Part shown: in pieces, positions 51,220 through 60,667 of the stretch
Layout: every line of letters begins with the position of its first letter
How positions within the stretch are numbered: the stretch's first letter is position 1
DNA from: Jingyaoa shaoxingensis
GTDB lineage: Bacteria > Bacillota > Clostridia > Lachnospirales > Lachnospiraceae
Length of the DNA stretch: 64,000 bases
Direction of reading: 5' to 3'
Assembly (NCBI RefSeq): GCF_014385005.1
Contig: NZ_JACRSZ010000015.1
Location: forward strand, 35,291 to 99,290
The notes under the pieces: model-generated
What the model was told of the DNA's origin: nothing
The model's database searches: none
Seen by the model: the letters and a program-made list of their open reading frames with translations, nothing else
Position numbers and translations under genes: made by a program

Positions 51220-52470
51220 TTGAAAATACTTATTGTAAATTATAGATATTTCATTTCAGGTGGCCCTGAAAAATATATGTTTAATATTAAAAAGATGCTT
51301 GAAGATAATGGACATGAGGTTATACCCTTTTCCATACATTCCAATAAAAATGTCGAAACAGAATATTCAAAATACTTTGTAGAACCAATTGGTGGACGAG
51401 ATACAACATATTTTGATGAAGTGAAAAAGACACCTAAATCAATTTGGCAGTTACTTACACGAAGTATTTATTCTCGTGAAGTAGAAAAGGCACTAAAAAA
51501 AGAAATAAATGATGTAAAACCAGATTTAGTATATATTATTCATTTTGTTAATAAATTGTCTCCGAGTGTAATTACAGGTGCAAATAAAATGGGAGTCCCT
51601 GTTGTATTAAGATTATCGGATTATTTTCTGTTATGTCCAAGATTTGATTTTATGTATGAAAAGAAAGTCTGTGAGGAGTGTTTATCAAAGGGATATAAGA
51701 GTTGTATTAAAAAGAGATGTGTGAAAGGATCGTTATTTGCATCTGTTGTAAGAGTGTTTTCTATGAAATTTCATAAAATGATAAATGTATATAAAAATGT
51801 ATATGCATTTATAACACCATCAGAATTTTTGAAGAAAAAATTATCATTAAATGGATTTGAAGAAAAAAGAATTCATTGCATTCCTACTTTTACAGCAAGT
51901 AAAACAACAATAGGGAAACAGCAGATTGGATCGTATGGACTATATTTCGGACGTGTTACTGAAGAAAAGGGAGTTGAAACTGTTATAAAAGCGTATGAAA
52001 AACTGCCTGAATATACTGTTAAAATTATGGGAGATGATACAACAGATGAGGCAAAACGGCTGAAAAAATATGTAGAGAATCATAAAATGAAGAATGTTGA
52101 ATTTCTTGGGTTTAAGAGTGGAGCGGAACTAGAGAATGTTATTAAAGGAGCTAGATTTACATTAATTCCTTCAATTTGGTATGATAACTTACCTAATACT
52201 GCTTTAGAGTCGTTTAAATATTAAAAGCCAGTTATTGCTAGTAATATAGGAAGTCTTCCTGAATTAGTTATTGATGGAGAAAATGGATATTTATTTAAAC
52301 CATCAAATGTTGAAGATCTTATAAAAAAAATTAAGATGTTAGATGATGATACCTTGGTTAAAAAGATGGGGCAAGCTAGTAGAAAAAGGCTTGAAAGTAG
52401 ATTTGCACCACAAACACATTATGAAGATTTGATGAAGATTTTTAATGAGGCTGTCAAGAGTAGAAAGTAA
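51220..52470 (+). pseudogene. GT4 family glycosyltransferase interrupted by an in-frame stop codon
   Basis: A 417-codon GT-B glycosyltransferase frame starting with TTG (KILIVNYRYFISGGPEKYMF) after AAAGGAG. It includes YGLYFGRVTEEKGVETVIKA in the donor domain, then ALESFKY followed by TAA at 52222-52224. After the stop the same frame continues with KPVIASNIGSLPELVIDGEN, exactly the segment expected next, to a true stop at 52468. One base change (for example GAA or AAA to TAA) would explain it. The lost part contains the end of the donor site, so the protein is probably inactive unless the stop is suppressed. Confidence 0.88.
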
Positions 52471-52487
52471 AGAGGTAATTAATAAAA

Positions 52488-53672
52488 ATGAAAAAAAATG
52501 CAGAAAAAAAATTAAATGGTACAGTAATCGTTACATATCGTTGTAATGCAAGATGTTCAATGTGTAATCGTTATAAAGCACCATCTAAGCCAGAAGAGGA
52601 AATCAGCTTGGATACAATAAAAAAATTGCCGAAAATGTATTTTACGAATATCACAGGCGGAGAACCTTTTATTAGAACAGATTTGAAAGATATTGTACGT
52701 GAGTTATATAAAAAATCTGATCGTATTGTTATTTCAACTAATGGATTTTTTACAGATCGTATTGTAGATCTTTGTAAAGAATTTCCTAATATTGGTATAC
52801 GTATTTCTATCGAAGGACTTGAGGAGACAAATAATGAAATACGAGGTCTCCAGAACGGTTATCAGCGTGGATATGGCACATTAAAAAAACTTAGAGAAAT
52901 GGGTATGAAAGATGTTGGGTTTGGTATGACTGTACAGGATAAAAATGCACCAGATCTTGTACCGCTATATAAAATTAGTAATGAAATGGGAATGGAATTT
53001 GCAACGGCTTCTTTACATAATAGTTTTTATTTCGTAGAAGCAAAAAATATCATACATGACCGACCAATGGTTGCAAAAAATTTTGAAAAGTTAGTTAATG
53101 AGTTGTTACGTAGCAATAGTCCTAAAAAATGGTTTAGAGCATATTTTAATCATGGATTAATTAATTATATTTATGGTCAAAAAAGACTTCTTCCATGTGA
53201 TATGAGTTTTGATACATTCTTTATTGATCCATATGGTGATGTTATGCCTTGCAATGGAACTAAGGATAAAGAAGTTATGGGTAATTTAAATAATCAGTCT
53301 TGGGATGAACTGTGGAATAGTCCACAGGCAGAAGAGGTACGAAAGAAAGTTCGTTGCTGTGATCGTGATTGTTGGATGATTGGCTCTGTTTCACCTGCTA
53401 TGCACAAATATATCTGGAAACCAGCAACATGGGTTTTGATACATAAATTTAAATCTTTGTTTAGTAAAACACCATACAGTATGTATGAAAATCGTATTTG
53501 CTGTGACTATCGTGATGGAAAAGTCACAAAAGAAGAACTTGATAAATGTAGTACGTGTGATGTTAATTGTGTAATTAACAATGGATTAAGTGAAGCTTCG
53601 AAAGAGCAACTGAAACATAAATCTGGAGAACAGATTGTTGATGAAGATATTGCAAAACAGATGGAGAAATAA
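52488..53672 (+). CDS. Radical SAM protein with SPASM-like C-terminal domain
   Basis: A 394-residue radical SAM enzyme. The CX3CX2C cluster motif is Cys19/23/26 in VTYRCNARCSMCNRYKAPS; GGEPFIRTDL is the SAM-contact motif, and STNGFF and ISIEGLEETNNEIRG follow the usual barrel order. The C-terminal half has further Cys groups (LLPCDMSF, VMPCNGTKD, RCCDRDCWM and CCDY to CSTCDVNC) that could hold auxiliary clusters. Peptide or sugar modification is possible. A radical SAM enzyme within a sugar assembly cassette could build an unusual sugar or modify a glycosyl acceptor. Confidence 0.88.
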   Translation: MKKNAEKKLNGTVIVTYRCNARCSMCNRYKAPSKPEEEISLDTIKKLPKMYFTNITGGEPFIRTDLKDIVRELYKKSDRIVISTNGFFTDRIVDLCKEFPNIGIRISIEGLEETNNEIRGLQNGYQRGYGTLKKLREMGMKDVGFGMTVQDKNAPDLVPLYKISNEMGMEFATASLHNSFYFVEAKNIIHDRPMVAKNFEKLVNELLRSNSPKKWFRAYFNHGLINYIYGQKRLLPCDMSFDTFFIDPYGDVMPCNGTKDKEVMGNLNNQSWDELWNSPQAEEVRKKVRCCDRDCWMIGSVSPAMHKYIWKPATWVLIHKFKSLFSKTPYSMYENRICCDYRDGKVTKEELDKCSTCDVNCVINNGLSEASKEQLKHKSGEQIVDEDIAKQMEK

Positions 53673-53674
53673 AA

Positions 53675-54908
53675 ATGTATTCTATAACAAAAAGTAAGAC
53701 TACAAAGCGATATGCTATTTTCATATGTCTAGTATATATATTTGTATTCAAAGATTGGATGGAACAGTATATACCCGTTGTTGGTTATATGGATGAACTA
53801 TTTGCGGTATTATCTATCCCTGTTTTTGTATTTGAACTAAAAAAGAATCAATTTAAACTTAAAATACAAAAATGTACATGGGGGGGGGTATGCTAGGTTC
53901 ATTCTAGTATTCTTATGTTTTGGTTTTCTATCTAGTGTCATTTATAGATATCAAAGTATATTGAAAGCAGAAGTATCGGATGCATTTTTATGTATAAAAT
54001 TTTGGCTTGCATTATATGTTGGAAAAAAGATTTTTGCAAAAATAGATATGCAAAAATATGCAAGCAAAATATATTTTCATGTAAAATGCATTACGATATT
54101 GTATGGAGTGTTAATTGTTATTGATTATTCACTTCACATTTTCCAAGCGACAGAAAGATATGGTTTAAGATCTGAACAATTGATGTACACGCATCCAACG
54201 GTACTTGTAGCTTGCTGTGTGTTTTTGATTATGATTCTCCTTTCACTTAAAAATTATGTAACAGGAAGCAAGAAATATATAATAATGCTATTGCTCATAA
54301 TGTGTTCTACTTTAAGAAGCAAAGCTTTTGGAGCCGCACTTGCAATCATATTAATATGTTATTTTGTGTTTGTTCGAAAGAAAAAAATAACGCTGAGAAC
54401 AATGTTGCTATTTATTCCTTTGGTTGTGATTTTAGGATGGGATCAAATACAATATTATTTTTTCAGTTCAATCATTCCGGATTCTGCTAGGTATCAATTA
54501 CTTACAAAAGCGTTTGAAATTGCAAGAGATATGTTTCCATTAGGTGCAGGATTTGCTACATTCGGTTCATATTATTCTGGAGTATACTATTCATCGGTAT
54601 ATGCAGCATATGGATTATCTAATATTAATGGGTTACGCATCGGGGCATCACAATTTATAAGTGATTCGTTTTGGCCAATGGTATTAGGGCAATCAGGATA
54701 TTTTGGACTGTTTTCGTACATTTTTGCAGTAATGATGTTACTCAAAGCAATCCAAGGAATTAGAAGAGTAGAAAATTCATATTATGCTGCAGCAATGAGT
54801 GGAATATGTTATTTGATAATTGTATCAATGGCAGAATCTGCTTTCGTGCATCCGATAGCGGTACCGATAGCTATGATGATAGGAGCTTTTTTAGGAAAAT
54901 GTGAGTAA
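53675..54908 (+). pseudogene. wzy: Wzy-like polysaccharide polymerase, frameshifted at a G9 tract (phase OFF)
   Basis: A multi-helix membrane protein split between two frames. From ATG 53675 the frame runs to KIQKCTWGGVC and stops at 53894-53896; the rest continues in another frame from the same tract (YARFILVFLCFGFLSSVIYR) to 54908, with about ten helices and polymerase-like loops. The break is a nine-G run at 53880-53888. Removing one G gives TGG GGG GGG TAT and joins both parts into about 410 codons. The intact coding potential on both sides argues for reversible slippage and against old decay. The function as polymerase or ligase is inferred from topology. Confidence 0.82.
53880..53888 (+). 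repeat. G9 homopolymer tract in the wzy-like gene
   Basis: Nine consecutive Gs in a stretch that is otherwise about two-thirds AT, placed exactly at the frame change. An eight-G allele would be in frame. Confidence 0.9.
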
Positions 54909-55025
54909 CGACATAAATATTCGACACTGAATAATAAATGATAGAAAATTGAATGTAATACATAAAAATATAACAAAAATTATAATTTCAATTATGAAAT
55001 GGTCATTTATTCAGGAGGAATATTT

Positions 55026-56216
55026 GTGGAACTAAAAATAAAACCTAATAAAATTTTAATGTGGTTATCATATAACTGTTTGTTTTTTTCCATCATGCTT
55101 AAAATGCTATATCAAACAAACCAAAATAGCACTATAAGACTTTTGGGATTTGGTATGCAGGCAATAGTTTTGCTGTGTTATTTTTTGGAGGAATTGATAA
55201 CATTAAAAAGAAAATCAATAAATTGTATTACTTTGATTTTAGGGATTCTAGTTGTATATCAATGTGTAATTACTATATTAAATGATTCAATTTATTTACC
55301 TTATACGCCAATTGATATATTTATTTGGCCGTTAAGTGTTATTGTGTATTATAACTTTACTTGTCATAATGAAATGAATAAAAATACTGAAAATAAGACA
55401 TTAATATATTACTTTATAATGTGTCTTATTTCTGTATTCCTTATAAAAATACATTTAGCAGGAAATGGAAATATAGGGCAGGTAGTATTTCTAACATATT
55501 ATTGTTTAACTGCATTGCCACTGGTTGTCATTTTTGTTAAAGGAAAGAACTCGCGAAATTTGTGTATATTATTATGTGTTGCTATATCTGTCGCATCAAC
55601 AAAAAGAACTGGTACGATAGCATTAATTTTAGGGATATTCGTGATGCTAGTATTAGATGCACACATACAAGGGTCGTTGAAAGAAAAATGGAAAAGATAT
55701 ATGTATCTTTTTATTGCTATTTGTATAGGTAGTGGAGCAGTATTGTATCTTGAAAATAGATCGGGGCTTGAGATTTTTGACCGTTTTTCAAAATTAAGTA
55801 CGGATGGAGGGAGCGGTCGAGATGTTATTTGGGCGATTACTCTTCAAGCATTTAATGTGTCAAATTTAAGAGAAAAAATTTGGGGACATGGTTTTCAAAG
55901 TGTTTATTATCGTCTTAGACCAGGCGGATTTTCTCGCTTTTCACATAATAGTTACATAGAGTACCTATATGATTATGGAATAATAGGCTTATCATTATTA
56001 GTATTATTCGTTTTATTTTTAATTATTATAGAAATAAAGTTTATACGAGAAAAAAATAAGTATGCTCCAGTTATGGGGATGTTATTGATTATTACGATTT
56101 TCCTAAGTGCGTTTAGTTATTTTTTTGAAGAATCAAATATTATACAGCCAATAGCTGTTGCATATGGAATTATTTTAGGACAAGCTTACAAGGAAAGGAA
56201 GAGGTATGAAAATTAG
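55026..56216 (+). CDS. O-antigen ligase/polymerase family protein (second Wzy-like gene)
   Basis: A 396-residue integral membrane protein with about ten to twelve helices. The C-terminal segment GHGFQSVYYRLRPGGFSRFS followed by HNSYIEYLYDYGIIGLSLLV is the Wzy_C signature of O-antigen ligases and polymerases. The start is taken as GTG 55026 because AGGAGG lies seven bases before it; upstream in-frame codons have no such signal. With the phase-variable Wzy-like gene next to it, the cassette may encode two alternative polymerisation linkages. Confidence 0.86.
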   Translation: MELKIKPNKILMWLSYNCLFFSIMLKMLYQTNQNSTIRLLGFGMQAIVLLCYFLEELITLKRKSINCITLILGILVVYQCVITILNDSIYLPYTPIDIFIWPLSVIVYYNFTCHNEMNKNTENKTLIYYFIMCLISVFLIKIHLAGNGNIGQVVFLTYYCLTALPLVVIFVKGKNSRNLCILLCVAISVASTKRTGTIALILGIFVMLVLDAHIQGSLKEKWKRYMYLFIAICIGSGAVLYLENRSGLEIFDRFSKLSTDGGSGRDVIWAITLQAFNVSNLREKIWGHGFQSVYYRLRPGGFSRFSHNSYIEYLYDYGIIGLSLLVLFVLFLIIIEIKFIREKNKYAPVMGMLLIITIFLSAFSYFFEESNIIQPIAVAYGIILGQAYKERKRYEN

Positions 56217-57144
56217 TGTAATTGTACCTGTATATAATGCAGAAAGATATTTAGATAAATTAGTACAGTCTGTTTTGAGTCAAACATATGAGGATTATGA
56301 ATTAATATTAGTGGATGATAGCTCAAAAGACAATAGTTATTTATTGATGAAAAAATACCAAGAAATGGATAGTAGAATCAAGGCGTACACGAAAGAAAAT
56401 ACGGGACCAGGTTTAACAAGAAAATTTGGATTTGAAAAATCGTCAGGAGATTTGTTTTTCTTTGTGGATAGTGATGATTGGGTTACGACTTCTGATGTAT
56501 TTAGAGAAATTAATGATTTGTTTGAAAAAAATGAAAAAATAGATGTTCTTTTTTTTGATAGAGAGGATATTATTGGCGATACGAAAGATATTATTCCAGG
56601 ATTCAATGAGACTAGGGAAGGATTGCACAATATTGAAGAATTAGATGAGGTTGTTAGACCGGGTTTGGGGGCAAAGATTTTTAGAAAAAGTATATTAACA
56701 GAAGATATGTTTTATGAGTCAACTATATTTGAAGATTTATATACCACATATATCTATTTGGATAAATGCAATAATTATTTCTATTCATCTAAATGTTATT
56801 ATACTATATATCATGATGTTGATTCATCCTCATTATCTTCAAAACCTACGGCAGAATCTTTCGCAAGATCATTAAAGATGATTTTGATGGTACATGCAAA
56901 ATTGGAGAGAAGCTCACTTAGATATAGTTTAGAATTATGGATGGCACTTCTTTTTACCACGTATTGGAAAGCACGAGTGAAAAATGATACTTCTTATAAT
57001 TCAAAGGTAATAAATGAAAATATTCAAAAAATTGCTGGAATTTTGAAAAAAAATAAAGTTGTTATAAAACCAAGTGGGAAAAAACATATTAAAATATTAA
57101 TATATAGGACACTTTTATTGATTAGCAAAAAAAAGTATGAATAA
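56206..57144 (+). CDS. GT2 family glycosyltransferase
   Basis: A 312-residue GT-A glycosyltransferase. ISVIVPVYNAERYLDKLVQS is the classic N-terminal GT2 motif; LILVDDSSKDNS and DLFFFVDSDDWVT provide the nucleotide-sugar and metal (DxD) site. The C-terminal part is helical and acceptor-specific. The first 11 bases overlap the preceding gene, and AGGAAGAGG lies before the ATG. It adds one sugar of the repeat unit; identity cannot be read. Confidence 0.92.
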   Translation: MKISVIVPVYNAERYLDKLVQSVLSQTYEDYELILVDDSSKDNSYLLMKKYQEMDSRIKAYTKENTGPGLTRKFGFEKSSGDLFFFVDSDDWVTTSDVFREINDLFEKNEKIDVLFFDREDIIGDTKDIIPGFNETREGLHNIEELDEVVRPGLGAKIFRKSILTEDMFYESTIFEDLYTTYIYLDKCNNYFYSSKCYYTIYHDVDSSSLSSKPTAESFARSLKMILMVHAKLERSSLRYSLELWMALLFTTYWKARVKNDTSYNSKVINENIQKIAGILKKNKVVIKPSGKKHIKILIYRTLLLISKKKYE

Positions 57145-57206
57145 GAGTGTTGAAATTATATATTGTTATATTTTGGGCTATAAGGAACTTATATAGAGGA
57201 TTAATT

Positions 57207-58316
57207 ATGAATAATAATAAAAAAACAGCAGCAATCGTTTCACTGTATGGTAATTCAAATTTTGGAAATAAACTACAAAACTATGCGGTGCAAGAGATTC
57301 TGAAAAAAGAAGGATTAAATACAGTTAATATTGTAAATGTTCCTTGTTTGAATAACAATAAGGTGAATCATACTGAAGTAATAAAATTATACATAAAAGG
57401 TTGGTTCCGTTATATTTTAAAAGGAGACAAAATAAAGGACTGCGTTGATCCAAAAGATCCTAAAGAAAGAAAGAAAAACTTTTTGGAATTTAACAAAAAA
57501 ATTGCAAACTCAAAACATTTTTTTTCTTTCTCAAGATTGCAAGAATTTGATAAATATGATTACTATTTTGTCGGTTCAGATCAGATATGGAATCCGATTT
57601 ATGGTGGACTGAGTGATTTGGATTTGCTTACTTTTACTCAGAAAAAAAAGATTGCAATAAGTGCATCATTCGGAATAGAAGAGATACCGTTAGACTATAA
57701 AGGAAGAGTGAAACAGTATATTTCGAAATTTGATGCAATATCAGTAAGAGAGGAGGCCGCAAAAAATATTATAGAAAGAATAACAAATCGCCAGGACATA
57801 GAAATATTGATTGATCCAACAATGATGTTACAAAAAGAAGAATGGGATCGAATTGTAAAAAAACCAAAGGAAATGCTTCCGGATAAATATATTGTTTGCT
57901 ATTTTTTGGGAACTGAAACAAAGGAATATATAAGTGCTATACATAAAATTGCAGCAGAAAAAGATTGTGAAATTATTGATTTATCTAATTTAGAAAGTGA
58001 ATTTTATTGTTGTGGACCGTCTGAGTTTGTATATCTTATAAAAACAGCTGAATTTGTATGTACAGATTCATTTCATGCGTCGGTTTTCTCAATTTTATAT
58101 AATAGACCATTTCTAGTATTTGATAGAAATGGGAAACATACAGGAATGGGAAGTAGAATAAACACTTTATTAAAAACATTTCATTTGGAAAAACTGCATT
58201 ATACTGGAAACTTTCAAGATGTCAAGTTTGAATATGATTTTTCAATAACCAATCAGTCGTTAAAAAAGGAAAGGGAAAAGGCATACAGATTTATTCACCA
58301 TGCATTAGATGAATAA
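57207..58316 (+). CDS. Polysaccharide pyruvyl transferase family protein
   Basis: A 369-residue protein of the CsaB/polysaccharide pyruvyl transferase family, which adds ketal-linked pyruvate from phosphoenolpyruvate to sugars. Landmarks are VSLYGNSNFGNKLQNYAVQE at the N terminus, YFVGSDQIWNPIYGG, SVREEAAKNII with ILIDPTMML, and CTDSFHASVFSILYNRPFLV near the end. AGAGGA precedes ATG 57207 by six bases; the in-frame extension upstream overlaps the end of the previous gene and lacks a site. Such enzymes add negative charge to the polymer. Confidence 0.9.
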   Translation: MNNNKKTAAIVSLYGNSNFGNKLQNYAVQEILKKEGLNTVNIVNVPCLNNNKVNHTEVIKLYIKGWFRYILKGDKIKDCVDPKDPKERKKNFLEFNKKIANSKHFFSFSRLQEFDKYDYYFVGSDQIWNPIYGGLSDLDLLTFTQKKKIAISASFGIEEIPLDYKGRVKQYISKFDAISVREEAAKNIIERITNRQDIEILIDPTMMLQKEEWDRIVKKPKEMLPDKYIVCYFLGTETKEYISAIHKIAAEKDCEIIDLSNLESEFYCCGPSEFVYLIKTAEFVCTDSFHASVFSILYNRPFLVFDRNGKHTGMGSRINTLLKTFHLEKLHYTGNFQDVKFEYDFSITNQSLKKEREKAYRFIHHALDE

Positions 58317-58351
58317 TGATAGTACAAAAAGGATAATGCGAGGTTAAATAA

Positions 58352-59752
58352 ATGAGTGAGAATAATTATAAAAAATTAGTATATAATACCGCAATTTTTG
58401 CAGTGGGTAATTTTGGAAGTAAAATATTAACCTTTTTGATTGTTCCATTATATACATATGTGTTGACAACAGCAGAATATGGAACAATTGATTTGTTTAT
58501 AACGTCATTAGGCATGGTAATTCCATTTTCAACTATGATGGTTAATGAAGCACTTATACGTTTTGTTCTTGGAAAAGACTTAACGCCAAAAGAAGCAGCA
58601 AGTAATTGCTTTGCAGTTTTTTTATTTGGAGCTGCAATATCTATAGCATTTACTCCAGTGTATAAAATGATTTTCAAATTTGATGAATATATTTGGATAT
58701 TTGTTGCTCTTCTAGTTGTTAGAACATTTAATCAGATATATAGTGAGTATTTTCGGGCAATAAATCAGAATGTAAAATTTACAATTTTTGGTCTAATTAC
58801 AACAGCTACGACATTGGGATTCAATGTACTTTTTCTTTTAGTTTTTAAGTGGGGAATGGCTGGATATTTATATGCGACGTTGTTAGCAGCAGTTATTGGC
58901 ACAATATATATTCTTGTATTCAGTGATTTTTTTAAAGTTGTCTCCTTTAAATGTATTGATAAAAAAATATTGAAAATGATTTTGAAATATAGTATCCCGT
59001 TAGTCCCGAACAGTTTAATGTGGTGGATTATGGCAGCTGGTGACAAATATATTATCAATTACTTTTTGGGGGATAGTGCAAATGGAATATATTCACTTGC
59101 TTTAAAAATACCTCAAATCATAAATATGGTCTATTCTTTGTTTATTCAGGCCTGGCAAATGTCTGCTATTGAGGTTGAATCAAGTGAAGACAAAAAAGGA
59201 TTTTATCAAAATGTTTTCAATGTTACGTCATTTGGAATGGTATTTATTACAATTGGAATTGTTATGCTTATTAAGCCGGTTTATGTAGGCGTTATGAGCA
59301 AAGAGTTTGCCATAGCATGGGAATATGTACCTTTATTATCGGTGTCAACAATTATTAGTTGCTATGCTTCTTTCTTTAGTGTTGTGTATACGGTAGGGGC
59401 TAAAACAAATAAAGTTTTTATTACAACTGCATTAGGTGCTGCGACCAATCTTTTATTCAATTTTATTTTAGTTAGGCCGCTTGGAATGCAGGGAATTGCG
59501 ATTGGAACTTGTTTAGGATATTTTGCTGTGCTTTTGATAAGGGCACGTGATATGAAAATAGAAATGAACATAGGGATAAGTTTCAAGCGTAATATTTTTT
59601 CGTTTGTATTGCTAATCATACATTCACTTATTCTTATTTCATTTGGTGAAATACAGGCATTTTTATTTGGAATAGTTTCTTTGATAATAACTTCGTTTAT
59701 GTATCGTGAGGAAATGAAAGCGATAATTCATAAATTTGTCAAAAGAAAGTAA
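58352..59752 (+). CDS. wzx: Wzx-type lipid-linked oligosaccharide flippase
   Basis: A 466-residue MOP-superfamily flippase with about 12-14 helices. The N-terminal NTAIFAVGNFGSKILTFLIV and PLYTYVLTTAEYGTIDLFIT are typical of the family, as is the central SIPLVPNSLMWWIMAAGDKY. It moves the undecaprenyl-linked repeat unit across the membrane for polymerisation by the Wzy-like proteins. AT-rich like its neighbours, on the same strand with short spacing. Confidence 0.93.
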   Translation: MSENNYKKLVYNTAIFAVGNFGSKILTFLIVPLYTYVLTTAEYGTIDLFITSLGMVIPFSTMMVNEALIRFVLGKDLTPKEAASNCFAVFLFGAAISIAFTPVYKMIFKFDEYIWIFVALLVVRTFNQIYSEYFRAINQNVKFTIFGLITTATTLGFNVLFLLVFKWGMAGYLYATLLAAVIGTIYILVFSDFFKVVSFKCIDKKILKMILKYSIPLVPNSLMWWIMAAGDKYIINYFLGDSANGIYSLALKIPQIINMVYSLFIQAWQMSAIEVESSEDKKGFYQNVFNVTSFGMVFITIGIVMLIKPVYVGVMSKEFAIAWEYVPLLSVSTIISCYASFFSVVYTVGAKTNKVFITTALGAATNLLFNFILVRPLGMQGIAIGTCLGYFAVLLIRARDMKIEMNIGISFKRNIFSFVLLIIHSLILISFGEIQAFLFGIVSLIITSFMYREEMKAIIHKFVKRK

Positions 59753-59768
59753 ATGAAAGGAAAAACAT

Positions 59769-60626
59769 ATGAAATTATATAAAAAAGTTTTTGTAAATTT
59801 AGCTAAAGTCTTGCCGGATTCAATTTATTTAAGAATGGTTTTTTTTAGTAAATTGAAGAGAAAGCTGGATTTGAGTAATCCAAGATCCTATAATGAAAAA
59901 CTTAATTGGTTGAAAATAAATGACCGAAAAGAACACTACCAAATAATGGTAGATAAATATGAGGCAAAAAAATATGTTGCAGATAAAATTGGTGAACAAT
60001 ATGTTATACCTACTTACGGTGTGTGGGATCGTTTTGAAGATATAGACTTTTCAAAATTGCCATCTAATTTTGTTTTAAAAACAACACATGATTCTGGTGG
60101 AGTAGTACTTATAAATGATAAAAACAATATGGATATAGATAAAACAAAAAATGTATTGGAAAAGAGTTTAAAAAATAATTATTATTATCTATGCAGAGAA
60201 TGGCCATATAAAAACTTGAAGCATCGGATTATAGCAGAAAAAATGATAACGAATACGGTACCAAATGATTATAAATTTTTTATGTTTAATGGAAAAATGG
60301 ATAGCGTGATGGTATGTACGAATAGGGCATCTGGACATCCAACTTTTCGTTTTTATGATAAAGGGTGGAATCGCTTATTATATCAAAAACCGGAATTAGA
60401 ACCTGAATCAAATGTGGAAAGACCGGAAAACTATGAAAAAATGATAAGGATTGCCGAACAACTCTCAGAGAATTTGGTTCATATGAGAGTGGATTTATAT
60501 AATATAGATGGGCAAATTTATTTTGGAGAACTGACCTTTTTTGATCAAGGCGGTTTTGATACGGATATTACGCTTGAGACAGATTTGAAATGGGGAGAAC
60601 TCATGGATTTGGATAAGATTAAATAA
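59769..60626 (+). CDS. TupA-like ATP-grasp protein
   Basis: A 285-residue protein of the TupA-like ATP-grasp family found in polysaccharide and teichuronopeptide loci. The diagnostic opening is DLSNPRSYNEKLNWLKIND, followed by VDKYEAKKYVADKIGEQYVI, NFVLKTTHDSGGVVLI and VPNDYKFFMFNGK. In characterised relatives this family is linked to adding an amino acid, such as glutamate, to acidic polymers, which would fit the uronic-acid genes here. GAAAGGA lies before the ATG. Direct function is inferred. Confidence 0.87.
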   Translation: MKLYKKVFVNLAKVLPDSIYLRMVFFSKLKRKLDLSNPRSYNEKLNWLKINDRKEHYQIMVDKYEAKKYVADKIGEQYVIPTYGVWDRFEDIDFSKLPSNFVLKTTHDSGGVVLINDKNNMDIDKTKNVLEKSLKNNYYYLCREWPYKNLKHRIIAEKMITNTVPNDYKFFMFNGKMDSVMVCTNRASGHPTFRFYDKGWNRLLYQKPELEPESNVERPENYEKMIRIAEQLSENLVHMRVDLYNIDGQIYFGELTFFDQGGFDTDITLETDLKWGELMDLDKIK

Positions 60627-60667
60627 GGTGTATTTGGGGAAATTTACAGTTTGGAGGGAGATAGAAT

